From CAYXVJ01 sp050309435 (GTDB taxonomy: Bacteria; Bacillota; Clostridia; Saccharofermentanales; Fastidiosipilaceae), in assembly GCA_050309435.1 (NCBI GenBank), contig JBNRMJ010000009.1, forward strand, positions 1 through 42,865: a stretch of DNA of 42,865 nucleotides. The letters run 5' to 3'. Under the pieces are notes generated by a model. The model saw nothing but the letters and a program-made list of their open reading frames with translations, had not been told where the DNA came from and did no database searches. The position numbers were made by a program, and so were the translations under genes. Of this stretch, positions 34,096 to 42,742 are shown piece by piece (within the stretch, counting starts at the first letter, position 1; every line of letters begins with the position of its first letter).

Positions 34096-35497
34096 TACTG
34101 TCCTCCTTGCTTACCACACCGGCACCGAGCACCTCGTCTTCTCTAAGTTTATTTTCCTGCACGATCCGGCTGTAGAAAACTTCGTCGATCTTATAGAAAC
34201 GATAAATAATAACCGCGCAGATCAGAACAAGCACGGTCGGAATCACGAGCATAAACAGTTTAAAGACCTGTACATCGGACGACGTCAAATCCGCAGCCGA
34301 ATTCGCTCCCTGCACATTCGCGGCAAAGAGAGACACGCCAAGCAGAGCATTGGCCATGGCGTTTGAAATCTTATAAATCAGCGGCTGCAGCGAGAAGGTC
34401 ACGCTCTCGTTTCGTTTCAGAAATTTCCACTGGCCGTATTCGACCGAATCCGCGATATAAAGCAGCAGGAGCAGTTGAATAAAAGCCTGGCCGACGAAAA
34501 TCAAGACACCTGCCACGCCGATCGCAACCATATTCAAAGGGGCAAAGTAAAAGCCCGCATAGCCGAGAACCACCAGTCCGATTCCCAGCACAAAAACCTG
34601 ACGGCGCTTTAACTTCCTTGTCAGAAACGGCAGGACAATTAAGCCTGCGATTTGAGATACGCCAAGCACGAGCGCGAAGACGGCGTACATATTTTCATCC
34701 CCGAAAATATACTTAAAATAATAAATGCCCAGACTCGTCGTTAAGGTGTAACCGGCCATGAACAAAAGCATGGCAGAGGTAATCACGAGAAGCTGGTCAT
34801 TTCGGAAAATCAAACGAAAAATCTCGCGGAAGCGAGTTTTCTCCCGAGGGGCCAGGGTAAGCACCTCCTCCCTGGCGAAGAGAAGCGTGAAACTCTGAAA
34901 GAAGAGCATCAGGACGGCCGTAAGAATCGCAAGCAGCATCCAGCCGCGTTGCAGACTGCCTGCTTTTTCTCCCAGAAAGTTCGTCAGTGGCACGATCGCC
35001 ACGACCAGAGTAAACATACCGATGCTGGCACTAACGCGGGCAACCGAACCGATCTTCTCGCGTTCGTTCTGGGAACGGGAGAGAGCCGGTACCATAGACC
35101 AGTAAGATATATCGTTGGCGGTATATGATATTTCCCATCCGATATAAAAGAGAGTAAAGACAATGACGTAAGGCACACCCGTCAATCCCGTATCGGTAAA
35201 CATCAGAATCTGGAACACGGCCCAGAGAACTGCGCCTCCCAGCATCCAGGGTTTAAACTTCCCCCACTTGCTGCGCGTGTTATCGACCAGGGTCCCCATA
35301 AAAGGATCGTTCAGGCCATCGAAGATTCGCATGAATACGATAACCGCCGTGATCATGGCGAGGGTCCGGTCGGAGACCAGAAGGATATCCGTGGCATAAA
35401 ACATCAAATACATGCTGACCATCGTAGCGGCCATATCGCGTCCGACAGTGCCCAGGCCAAAGGCAAGACGATTTCTACGCAGCTTTTTGTCCGACAT
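34082..35497 (-). CDS. GPH-family sugar:cation symporter
   Basis: Major-facilitator-superfamily glycoside transporter, 471 residues and about 12 membrane segments. The N-terminal FGLGTVGRDMAATMV and the box FDGLNDPFMGTLVDNTRSKWGKFKPW (here 63-80, key residues D, N, D, P, R, G) mark the MelB/GPH family. ATG 35497 is chosen because AGGAGGGA lies 5-6 nt upstream; ATG 35527 lacks an SD. Its overlap with the GH13 gene suggests uptake of isomaltose-type or related glucosides. No adjacent regulator is seen. Confidence 0.9.
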   Translation of the reverse strand: MSDKKLRRNRLAFGLGTVGRDMAATMVSMYLMFYATDILLVSDRTLAMITAVIVFMRIFDGLNDPFMGTLVDNTRSKWGKFKPWMLGGAVLWAVFQILMFTDTGLTGVPYVIVFTLFYIGWEISYTANDISYWSMVPALSRSQNEREKIGSVARVSASIGMFTLVVAIVPLTNFLGEKAGSLQRGWMLLAILTAVLMLFFQSFTLLFAREEVLTLAPREKTRFREIFRLIFRNDQLLVITSAMLLFMAGYTLTTSLGIYYFKYIFGDENMYAVFALVLGVSQIAGLIVLPFLTRKLKRRQVFVLGIGLVVLGYAGFYFAPLNMVAIGVAGVLIFVGQAFIQLLLLLYIADSVEYGQWKFLKRNESVTFSLQPLIYKISNAMANALLGVSLFAANVQGANSAADLTSSDVQVFKLFMLVIPTVLVLICAVIIYRFYKIDEVFYSRIVQENKLREDEVLGAGVVSKEDSNADS

Positions 35498-35610
35498 AGG
35501 TCCCTCCTGATATTCACTTATTCGCATCGAAGCATTCTTATCCTATGGTACTTATTTAAATCTATTGAATCAAGCACGCTTGCCTAAGAGCTATTATTCT
35601 GTTTCAGCTT

Positions 35611-35619
35611 TGTTATAAT
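35611..35619 (+). promoter_or_regulatory. extended -10 promoter of the RDD gene
   Basis: TGTTATAAT (35611-35619) is a perfect TATAAT with the TGn extension. No good -35 lies 17 nt upstream, as is common for extended -10 promoters. Predicted start near 35626. This rules out the ATG at 35631 as a practical start. Confidence 0.65.
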
Positions 35620-35657
35620 CAGAGACGATATTGCACAGATACGAGGAGGTAAAGTTG

Positions 35658-36515
35658 ATGTCAGATTCATATGATCATGATGACAAACCCGTCGAAGACG
35701 ATATCCGGGCAGCAGAACAGCAGCCGCTTAACCGTGAGCCTGCCCCGAACGCTTCTGTTCCGGAAGGTCCTGCTCCAAATGCCGGACCTCCGCCAAGTTA
35801 TTACGGCCGGCCGGATTCAAATTCGCAGCAGCCACCTTTCAGCCAGCCGCCCTATCAGCCTTATGATCCGCGTTACACCCCGAATTACGGGCAACAACCT
35901 TATCCGCCATATCAGCCTTATCCGCCCTATCCTGTGTATCAGGACAGTGATATTCTTCTGATGGAATATCCGGGCGGCGAAAAACGTTTGGTTAAGCTAG
36001 CTTCGCGCGGTGCCAGATTCGGTGCGTTTATAATCGATTACCTGATCTCGAGTATTCCGGCTACTATCCTGCTGATCATTTTCCTCGCCCGTTTTATCCC
36101 TCAATTCATATTACTGGCCAGACTTGCCGAAGAGGGTCAAAACATGAATCCTTATAACGGTTTCGAGTTTGAGATCGGATCCGCCCTGTTCGGCAGAATG
36201 ATTCTCTGGACCATTGCGATCGTGGTCGTCAGCTTGCTGGTACAAGTCATATACTATGGTCTGATCCCGGTCTGGACCAAGGGGCAAACCCTCGGTAAAA
36301 AAATGCTCGGTTTGCGTGCGGTGCACGAAAGCGGACGATACCTGAGTACCGGCGGGCAATTACTGCGCGGTCTGGTCGGCTTTTCTCTCTTATCGGTTTT
36401 CACTTCAGGCTTAACTGTCTGGATTTCGGCCGTTATGGTCCTGGTAACCGATAAACGTCAGGCTATTCATGATTTTATTGCCCAAAGCCTTGTCATAAAC
36501 GAGAAACCATTTTAG
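35658..36515 (+). CDS. RDD-family membrane protein with Pro/Tyr/Gln-rich N-terminus
   Basis: 285 residues from ATG 35658 (SD GAGGAGG, 8-nt spacing). Residues about 1-100 are a soluble low-complexity part rich in Pro, Tyr and Gln (repeats such as QPYPPYQPYPPY). Then the RDD domain starts (RGARFGAFIIDYLI near 120) with the expected Arg/Asp positions and three to four membrane segments; GQTLGKKMLGLRAV is the conserved middle loop. RDD proteins have been linked to ion or drug transport; the function here is unknown. Transcribed singly, ending at a good terminator. Confidence 0.85.
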   Translation: MSDSYDHDDKPVEDDIRAAEQQPLNREPAPNASVPEGPAPNAGPPPSYYGRPDSNSQQPPFSQPPYQPYDPRYTPNYGQQPYPPYQPYPPYPVYQDSDILLMEYPGGEKRLVKLASRGARFGAFIIDYLISSIPATILLIIFLARFIPQFILLARLAEEGQNMNPYNGFEFEIGSALFGRMILWTIAIVVVSLLVQVIYYGLIPVWTKGQTLGKKMLGLRAVHESGRYLSTGGQLLRGLVGFSLLSVFTSGLTVWISAVMVLVTDKRQAIHDFIAQSLVINEKPF

Positions 36516-36538
36516 AATAGATATATTGGAGTAAGGGG

Positions 36539-36579
36539 ACGACCTTTCTTTCCCGTAAGGGATTGAGGGGTCGTTTTTT
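36539..36579 (+). terminator. intrinsic terminator after the RDD gene
   Basis: ACGACC (36539-36544) pairs with GGTCGT (36569-36574), with an inner TCCC/GGGA hairpin (loop GTAA), followed by TTTTTT. It starts 24 nt after the stop codon. A clear rho-independent terminator. Confidence 0.88.
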
Positions 36580-36647
36580 ATGAATTTATCAAGCAAAGAA
36601 AGTAACGGCTATGGCATAATGTAAGTAACTGACGGAGGGAGTTACGG

Positions 36648-38048
36648 ATGAAACAGCATATCTTCGAAATACTGGCAGATATTCGTGAATCCTGGTCACG
36701 CTTGTTCAGATTGTTTCTTCCCGTCCTGATCGAGCAGTTCTTCATTACTATCATGGCCGTAATCAATACGATGCTGGCATCTCGTCTGGGACCGGAAGCC
36801 ATTTCGGCCATCGGCACGGACGGCACCATCATCAATGTAGCGATCTCCGTTTTCTCGGCACTCGCCATCGGCGGTACGGTAGTTGTCGCTCAGTACAGCG
36901 GACGCGGCGAATACCAAAAGGCCAACCAAGCTACAGCGACAGCGCTCTCGGCCAGTTCCGCCATTAGTCTCGTCATAACGATTTCCATCTTTATTTTCCG
37001 CAGACAAATCATTAATGGCCTCTTCGGTGATGCCGAATCGATAGTTTTGAATCACGCCACGGACTATCTGAGCATCGTGGTGTTCTACTTTATACCGGTT
37101 GCGATTACAACCATGGGTTTTGGTATCCTGCGCGGTTCCGGCGATGTGAAGACACCGATGATGATCTCGATCTTCATGAACATGCTCAATGTCCTGCTGG
37201 GACTGATCTTCATCTATGGATTCGATATTCCCTTCTTCTTCACCCGCCTTACCTTTTCCGGACTGGGTGTCAAAGGCGCTGCCATCGCACTTTTAACAGC
37301 ACAGACAATCGGTATGGGTATCACCTTGTTCGTCTTTTTTCGCGGAAACAGAAGCATTAAACTCCGCGACAAAACGCTCTTTCGTTTCGACAGAAAAATG
37401 CTCGGCCGTATCTTCGGTCTGGGCGTACCTGCCGGTGCGGAGCAGTTAATGTTTAACGGCGGTAAGCTCCTGGTTCAGACCTTTATCATGGCACTGGGTA
37501 CGACGGCCATCGCCGCAAACTCCGTTGTCAACTCGGCTACCACGCTTATCTTGATCCCGGGTTCGGCTCTTTCCGTTATCGCGACAACATTAGTCGGGCA
37601 AACCTACGGCCGGGGCGACAAGGTCCAGACAAAAAAGATTCTGAAGTTTGTTTTTCTCAGCAGTATGACCTTACTTCTGCTGTCAACCTTGATCTTCCTC
37701 CCAATTCGCAAACCGCTCCTTGGTCTGTACACGAACGATCCGGCCACGCAGCTGGAAGCCCTGCCTCTGCTTACCGTTTACCTCCTGGTCATGCCGGTAT
37801 TCTGGGCACCTTCCTTTGTTATTCCTTCGGGCCTCAGAGGCGCGGGAGATGTTCGCTTTACCATGCTGGTTTCGATCATCAGCGTGTGGGCGCTGCGCAT
37901 CTTCTTAAGCTATGTTTTCACCGTTCGGCTCGGTTGGGGCGTCATGGGCATCTGGATTGCCATGTATGTAGACTGGATCGCACGTTCCATTTTCTTCTTA
38001 AAACGCATGTTTGGAGACAAATGGCTGAAACGATCTGTTATCGATTAG
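36648..38048 (+). CDS. MATE-family efflux transporter
   Basis: Twelve-helix antiporter of the MATE (NorM/DinF-like) family, 466 residues, normal length. LPVLIEQFFITIMAVINTML at the start, GTDGTIINV, a GSGDVKTPM loop near 165 and the second-half copy AGAEQLMFNGG near 263 show the two-fold repeat. GTTAIAANSV is also typical. Exports drugs or metabolites in exchange for Na+ or H+; substrate unknown. SD GGAGG lies 5-6 nt before ATG 36648. Single gene between two terminator-like hairpins. Confidence 0.93.
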   Translation: MKQHIFEILADIRESWSRLFRLFLPVLIEQFFITIMAVINTMLASRLGPEAISAIGTDGTIINVAISVFSALAIGGTVVVAQYSGRGEYQKANQATATALSASSAISLVITISIFIFRRQIINGLFGDAESIVLNHATDYLSIVVFYFIPVAITTMGFGILRGSGDVKTPMMISIFMNMLNVLLGLIFIYGFDIPFFFTRLTFSGLGVKGAAIALLTAQTIGMGITLFVFFRGNRSIKLRDKTLFRFDRKMLGRIFGLGVPAGAEQLMFNGGKLLVQTFIMALGTTAIAANSVVNSATTLILIPGSALSVIATTLVGQTYGRGDKVQTKKILKFVFLSSMTLLLLSTLIFLPIRKPLLGLYTNDPATQLEALPLLTVYLLVMPVFWAPSFVIPSGLRGAGDVRFTMLVSIISVWALRIFLSYVFTVRLGWGVMGIWIAMYVDWIARSIFFLKRMFGDKWLKRSVID

Positions 38049-38114
38049 CATAATATATCATTTATATATTCTATATGTATCACCTTTCATTTTATTAAAG
38101 ATCGGAACGTGATA

Positions 38115-38139
38115 GACTATCTGTGTTCGACAGATAGTC
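38115..38139 (+). terminator. perfect 10-bp hairpin after the MATE gene
   Basis: GACTATCTGT (38115-38124) pairs exactly with ACAGATAGTC (38130-38139) around the loop GTTCG. The downstream T-run is weak (CATATTTGTC). It is 67 nt past the MATE stop and 12 nt before the THF aptamer. It could terminate MATE transcription, insulate the aptamer, or bind a regulator; the role is uncertain. Confidence 0.5.
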
Positions 38140-38150
38140 ATATTTGTCGT

Positions 38151-38244
38151 GACAGAGTAGGTTCGTCGCGTTAAGTGCCGGGGAATGGGAAGTTGACCCC
38201 GGACGAAGAGCGAAGGCTCGCGGTGACGAATCGCATCCGCTGTC
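38151..38244 (+). promoter_or_regulatory. tetrahydrofolate (THF) riboswitch
   Basis: The 94-nt aptamer matches the THF consensus in order: GAGTAG, GTCGCGTTAAGTG, ATGGGA with a GTTG segment, ACGAA, the CGCGGTGA-like CGCGGTGACG, and CGCATCCGCT. P1 is formed by GACAG (38151-38155) and CTGTC (38240-38244). It lies upstream of folT, the classic THF-riboswitch target in Firmicutes, where folates typically lower expression. Confidence 0.93.
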
Positions 38245-38310
38245 ACATAGACCGGCTGTATTGGTATACAGTAATTTACCTTCTATGTGAACAGATTTAT
38301 CCATAGGAGG
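38244..38310 (+). promoter_or_regulatory. folT expression platform with alternative RBS pairing
   Basis: CACATAGA (38244-38251) pairs perfectly with TCTATGTG (38282-38289), enclosing a CTGTAT/ATACAG hairpin (38256-38271). The same downstream strand, CCTTCTATG (38279-38287), can instead pair with CATAGGAGG (38302-38310), 9 bp with one G-U, covering the SD. The two helices exclude each other, which would give translational control. Confidence 0.65.
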
Positions 38311-38318
38311 ATTTATTT

Positions 38319-38933
38319 ATGAATGTGCCTGTACCTGATCGACGTAAGTCGTTGCCCGGACGTGTTGCCAACCGGAGAAAGATTATGCGCTTGTCACTGG
38401 GAGCCTTATTTGTTTCTTTGTCTATTATTCTGACACGTTACGCATCGATCAATCCTTTTCCGACAATTCGCATCGGCTTCGGCCCTCTGCCGATACAGAT
38501 TGCCGGCATTATTTTAGGTCCGGTTTCCGGTGCCCTGGTCGGCCTGGTCGCAGACCCGCTCGGATTCGTCATGAATCCTCAGGGAGTTTACCATCTCGGC
38601 TTTACCTTAACGTCGGTCCTAAACGGACTTATTCCGGGTTTGATCGCCATGGGGCTTAACCGCATGAGATCGGGGGGAAAAAAGAAGAAAGTCAAGTCAA
38701 AGACATTTTGGATTGCTCTTTGCTCCACTTTGATTATCACGGCAATCTGCTCCATACTCCTTAACACCTTATGGCTCAGCATGCTTCTCGGAACCGACTA
38801 TTTGACGCTGATGGCAGCCAGACTCCCGGCAGTACTCGCGAGTGCGGCGGTCCATATGGCGGTTCTCGTCATCGTTCTACCGGCCTTGAACCGGGCGGGA
38901 GCATCACGCATTTCGCGCTTGAAACAAGCATAA
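38319..38933 (+). CDS. folT: folate transporter FolT (ECF S-component)
   Basis: Membrane substrate-binding subunit for folates of an energy-coupling-factor transporter, 204 residues with about six membrane segments. RLSLGALFVSLSIILTR near 24, IRIGFGPLPIQIAGI near 51 and GLVADPLGF near 75 fit FolT. The THF riboswitch upstream strongly supports the substrate. SD AGGAGG with 8-nt spacing. The ECF ATPases and T-component are not in this window; the following ATPase is of the MacB type and is probably not the partner. Folate uptake suggests dependence on external folate, or salvage. Confidence 0.93.
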   Translation: MNVPVPDRRKSLPGRVANRRKIMRLSLGALFVSLSIILTRYASINPFPTIRIGFGPLPIQIAGIILGPVSGALVGLVADPLGFVMNPQGVYHLGFTLTSVLNGLIPGLIAMGLNRMRSGGKKKKVKSKTFWIALCSTLIITAICSILLNTLWLSMLLGTDYLTLMAARLPAVLASAAVHMAVLVIVLPALNRAGASRISRLKQA

Positions 38934-38982
38934 ACTCAAACATAAGACAGGATCCCGCCAGGATCCAAACGAGGTGAAAGTA

Positions 38983-39756
38983 TTGGCTACGAGACTTAGC
39001 AAACAAGAGAAAGCACGCCCGGAAGGCAAACTATCCGCAACGCTAAAAGAAAGTCCGCATTTTATTAGCTTGAACAAAGTGAACAAATACTACCGCAGCG
39101 GTAAAGTCGTGACCCGGGCTCTTGAAGACGTGAACTTCACGATCGAAGAAGGTGACTTTGTGATCGTGGTGGGACCTTCCGGTGCCGGTAAAACCACCAT
39201 CCTGAACATTATGGGCGGTCTGGACGCGCCGACAGAGGGCGAAGTGATCATCGATCACCGGAACATTGCCGCCTACACGTCCCGCGAGCTGTCACTGTAC
39301 AGACGGAATACAACCGGTTTTGTTTTCCAGTTTTACAACCTCGTCCCTAACTTAACCGCCTTGGAGAATGTGGAGCTGGCTACCGAAATCTGTCCGGACT
39401 CTCTGGATCCCGCCGAGGTATTGCGCAGTGTAGGTCTGGGCGAGCGTCTGAACAACTTTCCCGCCCAGCTATCCGGCGGCGAACAGCAACGTGTAGCCAT
39501 CGCCCGCGCTCTGGCCAAGAATCCTCGACTCCTGCTCTGCGACGAACCAACCGGTGCTCTGGACGATGATACGGGACGCCATGTCCTGGAGATCCTTCAA
39601 CGGCAATCGCAGGAAAACGGCATGACAGTCGTGGTTATCACGCATAATACGGCTTTGATCCCTCTGGGGAATAAAGTGATCCACGTCAAAAACGGAACGG
39701 TAAGCGATGTAAGATTCAATCATTTTCCGACGGCGGCGGCAGATATCACATGGTAA
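38983..39756 (+). CDS. ABC transporter ATP-binding protein, MacB/LolD type
   Basis: 257-residue ATPase of the FtsX-coupled class. Walker A GPSGAGKTTILN near residue 63, Q-loop FQFYNLVPN, signature LSGGEQQRVAIARAL and Walker B LLLCDEPTGALD are canonical, as is the H-loop VVITHN. The start TTG 38983 has GAGGTG with 6-nt spacing and is preferred; an in-frame GTG at 38974 lies inside that SD. A lysine-rich N-terminal tail (about 1-25) precedes the domain. Overlaps the permease gene by 7 bp, forming one transporter. Confidence 0.92.
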   Translation: MATRLSKQEKARPEGKLSATLKESPHFISLNKVNKYYRSGKVVTRALEDVNFTIEEGDFVIVVGPSGAGKTTILNIMGGLDAPTEGEVIIDHRNIAAYTSRELSLYRRNTTGFVFQFYNLVPNLTALENVELATEICPDSLDPAEVLRSVGLGERLNNFPAQLSGGEQQRVAIARALAKNPRLLLCDEPTGALDDDTGRHVLEILQRQSQENGMTVVVITHNTALIPLGNKVIHVKNGTVSDVRFNHFPTAAADITW

Positions 39757-42722
39757 GCGAGAGAAAACGGCGCTCCCGAGCAGGCCGTACACTGATGAAA
39801 GACTTTTTTCGGGAACTGAGAATTAACTTTGCCCGCTTTTTTTCACTTTTCCTGATTGTTGCCCTGGGCGTGGCTTTCTATACCGGTATCCGTGCTTCCG
39901 CTCCCGATATGAGAAAGACGGCCGATCACTACCTGGACGAGCAGAAGTTCATGGATCTTCGTCTGGTCTCGACTCTTGGTCTGCGCGAAGCCGACCTCGA
40001 AAAGGTCAGGAGTCTGGATTTCGTCGAAGAAGCGATGCCTGCCTTATCGGCCGATGCCTACTTGATCAACGGCGAGCAAACGCCGGTCGTGCGAATCCAT
40101 GATCTGCCGGAATTCGGTACACTGAATCAGCCTCTTCTGATCGAAGGGCGCTGGCCCGAAACGGCTGAAGAAGTCGTCGTGGATGACGAACTCCTGCTGC
40201 ATAGCGATTTTACCGTCGGAAGCAGCCTTGACTTTAACCTTCCCGAGGACAGTATCTATACCCGGTCCAGGGTTAAGATTGTCGGAGCTGTCCGCTCGCC
40301 GGCTTATCTGTCTTTGGAGCGCGAACCAACCGAACTCGGCACGGGTTCTCTCTCCTACTTTGTTTACAGTCTGAAAGATGCCTTCGAAGTCGACTACTAT
40401 ACAGACATCTACCTGACCGTTAAAGGCGCCGGGGAGCTGGCGACCTATGGCGAAGACTACGAGGATCTCGTGCAGGAAGCTGCGACTAAAATCGAGGCCT
40501 TGTTACCCGTCTGGATAAAAGAACGAAGAGACGAAATCGTCTTCGAAGCCGAAAACGAGCTCGAGCCTCATATTCAAGAACTGGAAGATGCACGATTAGA
40601 AGCCGCCGGCGAATTTTCTTCAAAGCGTCGGGAATTGGAAGATGCACGACTCGAAGTGGAAAAGGGTCAAGCCGAGATTGATTCGGGTCTGGAAGACTTA
40701 ATAGAACTGCAAGCGATGCAAGAAGGCCTCGCGGCAGCAGGCGACGAAGTACAAGCCGCCATGCTTCAGGCTCAAATCGATGCTGCCCGTCTGCAGCTGG
40801 ACGAAGCATCGGAGCGCATCGAATCCGCCCGAAAAGAACTCGAAGAAGGCGAAAAGGCATTGGACGAAGCAGAGGCCGAAGCCTATGCGAAGTTCGCAGA
40901 CGCTCAAGCGGAGATTGACGAAGCTCTGGCGGATATCGAGGCCATACCCCAAGGCGAAGGCCTGATACTCAACCGCGATACCAATATCGGTATCGTGACT
41001 TACGGCGAGAATGCGGACCGCATCGAAGCAATCAGCCGGGTTTTCCCTTTGATTTTCTTTTTGGTCGCGGCATTGATTTCGTTAACCAGCATGAGTCGTA
41101 TGGTCGAAGACGAACGCTCGCAGATCGGCACCTTGAAAGCGCTTGGCTACAGCAACCGCCAGACATTCAACAAGTATCTCTTTTTCGCTTTGGGCGCCAG
41201 TTTGAGTGCCGGTTTCTTCGGCGGTTTCTTCGGCTTGAACTTTTTTCCCTCTGTCATCATGAACGCCTACGGAACAATCTATAAACTGCCGGATCCGGTC
41301 ATCGAGATCTATCCCGAAATTCTGATCCTGGGCGTACTCTTCGCCTGTATATCTACCGTCTCCGGTGTTATCATCGCAGCCGTACCGGACACCAGGCTGA
41401 CACCTGCCGCTTTGATGCGTCCGCCTGCCCCCAAACCCGGTAAACGAATCTGGCTCGAATCCGTCAAACCTGTTTGGAATCGTCTTAGTTTTTCGTATAA
41501 AGTTTCGCTAAGAAACATGTTTCGCTATAAGAAGCGTCTCTTTATGACACTCTTTGGCATCGGCGGCTGTACGGCTCTGCTCCTCACCGCTTTCGGTTTA
41601 CGTGATTCGATCGGGGCCGTGGTTGGCGACCAGTTCACCGAGATCTTTCACTACGATATGGCTATCAGTCTCGATGAAGAGGCAGGTGCAGACGATCAGG
41701 AACGTATCCATACAGTCCTGGAGAGCCTGGACGGCCGGACGGAGGTTCTCCGCGCCTACAGCCAGGATATCTCCGCTCTGGCCGAAAACGCGGATATGGA
41801 CAGACCGCTTCGCGAGCTGACGTTCACATCAGGCGTTTCGGTTCTGATTGCCGAGGATAATGATGCCCTGGCCGGGATGATTCACCTTTCATCGCCGCGC
41901 ACCTTCCGTTTACTCGAACTTCCCGATGACGGCGTGATCCTAACCGTGAAACTTGCAGATCGTCTAAAGGTGAAAGCCGGGGATACAATCACCATATCCG
42001 AGTACAAGGGAGTCAGCGGCAGTGCTGTTACAACTAAAAAAGAGAGCAAAGTCTTCGTCGATACCGTCAAAGTCAAAGTCGCTGCGATCACACAGAACTA
42101 TCTGGGTCATTTTATTTACATGAGCCGTGCTTATCTCCAAACGCTGGATCATGTGGAAGCCGATTTACTCAAGGTGAACAGCATATATGTGAAAAACGAA
42201 AGCATCGCTAATCCGGACGAAGCCGATCGTGTGGCACGCGAGCTGCTGAACATCGAAGATGTCAGTCAGGTAAACCTCGTCCGTGCCCAGGCTGCGACCT
42301 TCGCAACAGCGATGAATACCCTGGATTCCGTCATCGTGATCCTGATTCTGGCCGCAGGTCTTCTGGCGATTCTGGTTTTATACAACCTGAATAACATCAA
42401 TATCAGCGAACGCCGGCGAGAGATAGCCACACTCAAAGTCCTTGGCTTTAATCGAAACGAACTGGCCAACTATATCTACCGCGAGAACATCTTCCTCATG
42501 CTGATCGGTATTGTTCTCGGTTTACTCGGGGGCATCTTCCTTCACCGCTATCTGGTCAGTACGGTAGAGGTCGATCTCACGCACTTCGGCCGTATCATCA
42601 AGCCTATGAGCTGGCTGTATTCGGTTGTGCTGACGGTCTTTTTCTCCTTCGCGGTGAATCTGGCCATGTATCCCAAAATCCAGAAAACAGACATGGTTGA
42701 ATCCCTGAAGAGCATCGAGTAA
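39750..42722 (+). CDS. FtsX-family ABC permease with large coiled-coil ectodomain
   Basis: 990 residues. One membrane segment near the start (about 27-47) is followed by a MacB-like extracellular domain (about 50-240) and a charged Glu/Ala/Leu-rich coiled coil (about 245-395, heptad runs such as ELEDARLEVEKGQAE). Then come an FtsX domain (about 430-550), a segment near 600, a second ectodomain (about 635-850) and a final FtsX domain (about 870-985). ATG 39750 overlaps the ATPase stop; ATG 39795 (MKDFFRELR) is also possible. Mechanotransmission rather than classical transport is likely, by comparison with FtsX/MacB. Substrate unknown. Confidence 0.9.
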   Translation: MVSERKRRSRAGRTLMKDFFRELRINFARFFSLFLIVALGVAFYTGIRASAPDMRKTADHYLDEQKFMDLRLVSTLGLREADLEKVRSLDFVEEAMPALSADAYLINGEQTPVVRIHDLPEFGTLNQPLLIEGRWPETAEEVVVDDELLLHSDFTVGSSLDFNLPEDSIYTRSRVKIVGAVRSPAYLSLEREPTELGTGSLSYFVYSLKDAFEVDYYTDIYLTVKGAGELATYGEDYEDLVQEAATKIEALLPVWIKERRDEIVFEAENELEPHIQELEDARLEAAGEFSSKRRELEDARLEVEKGQAEIDSGLEDLIELQAMQEGLAAAGDEVQAAMLQAQIDAARLQLDEASERIESARKELEEGEKALDEAEAEAYAKFADAQAEIDEALADIEAIPQGEGLILNRDTNIGIVTYGENADRIEAISRVFPLIFFLVAALISLTSMSRMVEDERSQIGTLKALGYSNRQTFNKYLFFALGASLSAGFFGGFFGLNFFPSVIMNAYGTIYKLPDPVIEIYPEILILGVLFACISTVSGVIIAAVPDTRLTPAALMRPPAPKPGKRIWLESVKPVWNRLSFSYKVSLRNMFRYKKRLFMTLFGIGGCTALLLTAFGLRDSIGAVVGDQFTEIFHYDMAISLDEEAGADDQERIHTVLESLDGRTEVLRAYSQDISALAENADMDRPLRELTFTSGVSVLIAEDNDALAGMIHLSSPRTFRLLELPDDGVILTVKLADRLKVKAGDTITISEYKGVSGSAVTTKKESKVFVDTVKVKVAAITQNYLGHFIYMSRAYLQTLDHVEADLLKVNSIYVKNESIANPDEADRVARELLNIEDVSQVNLVRAQAATFATAMNTLDSVIVILILAAGLLAILVLYNLNNINISERRREIATLKVLGFNRNELANYIYRENIFLMLIGIVLGLLGGIFLHRYLVSTVEVDLTHFGRIIKPMSWLYSVVLTVFFSFAVNLAMYPKIQKTDMVESLKSIE

Positions 42723-42742
42723 GTGTTGAAGAATCACAGATA

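Noticed and set aside
35800..35945. Apparent short DNA repeats (CAGCCTTATCC-like units)
   Set aside because: They encode the Pro/Tyr/Gln-rich tail of the RDD protein; the spacing follows codons and is not regular enough for a CRISPR or satellite.
38950..38966. GGATCC-CGCCA-GGATCC hairpin between folT and the ATPase gene
   Set aside because: Six-base arms that are themselves palindromic, with no T-tract; too weak to call a terminator.
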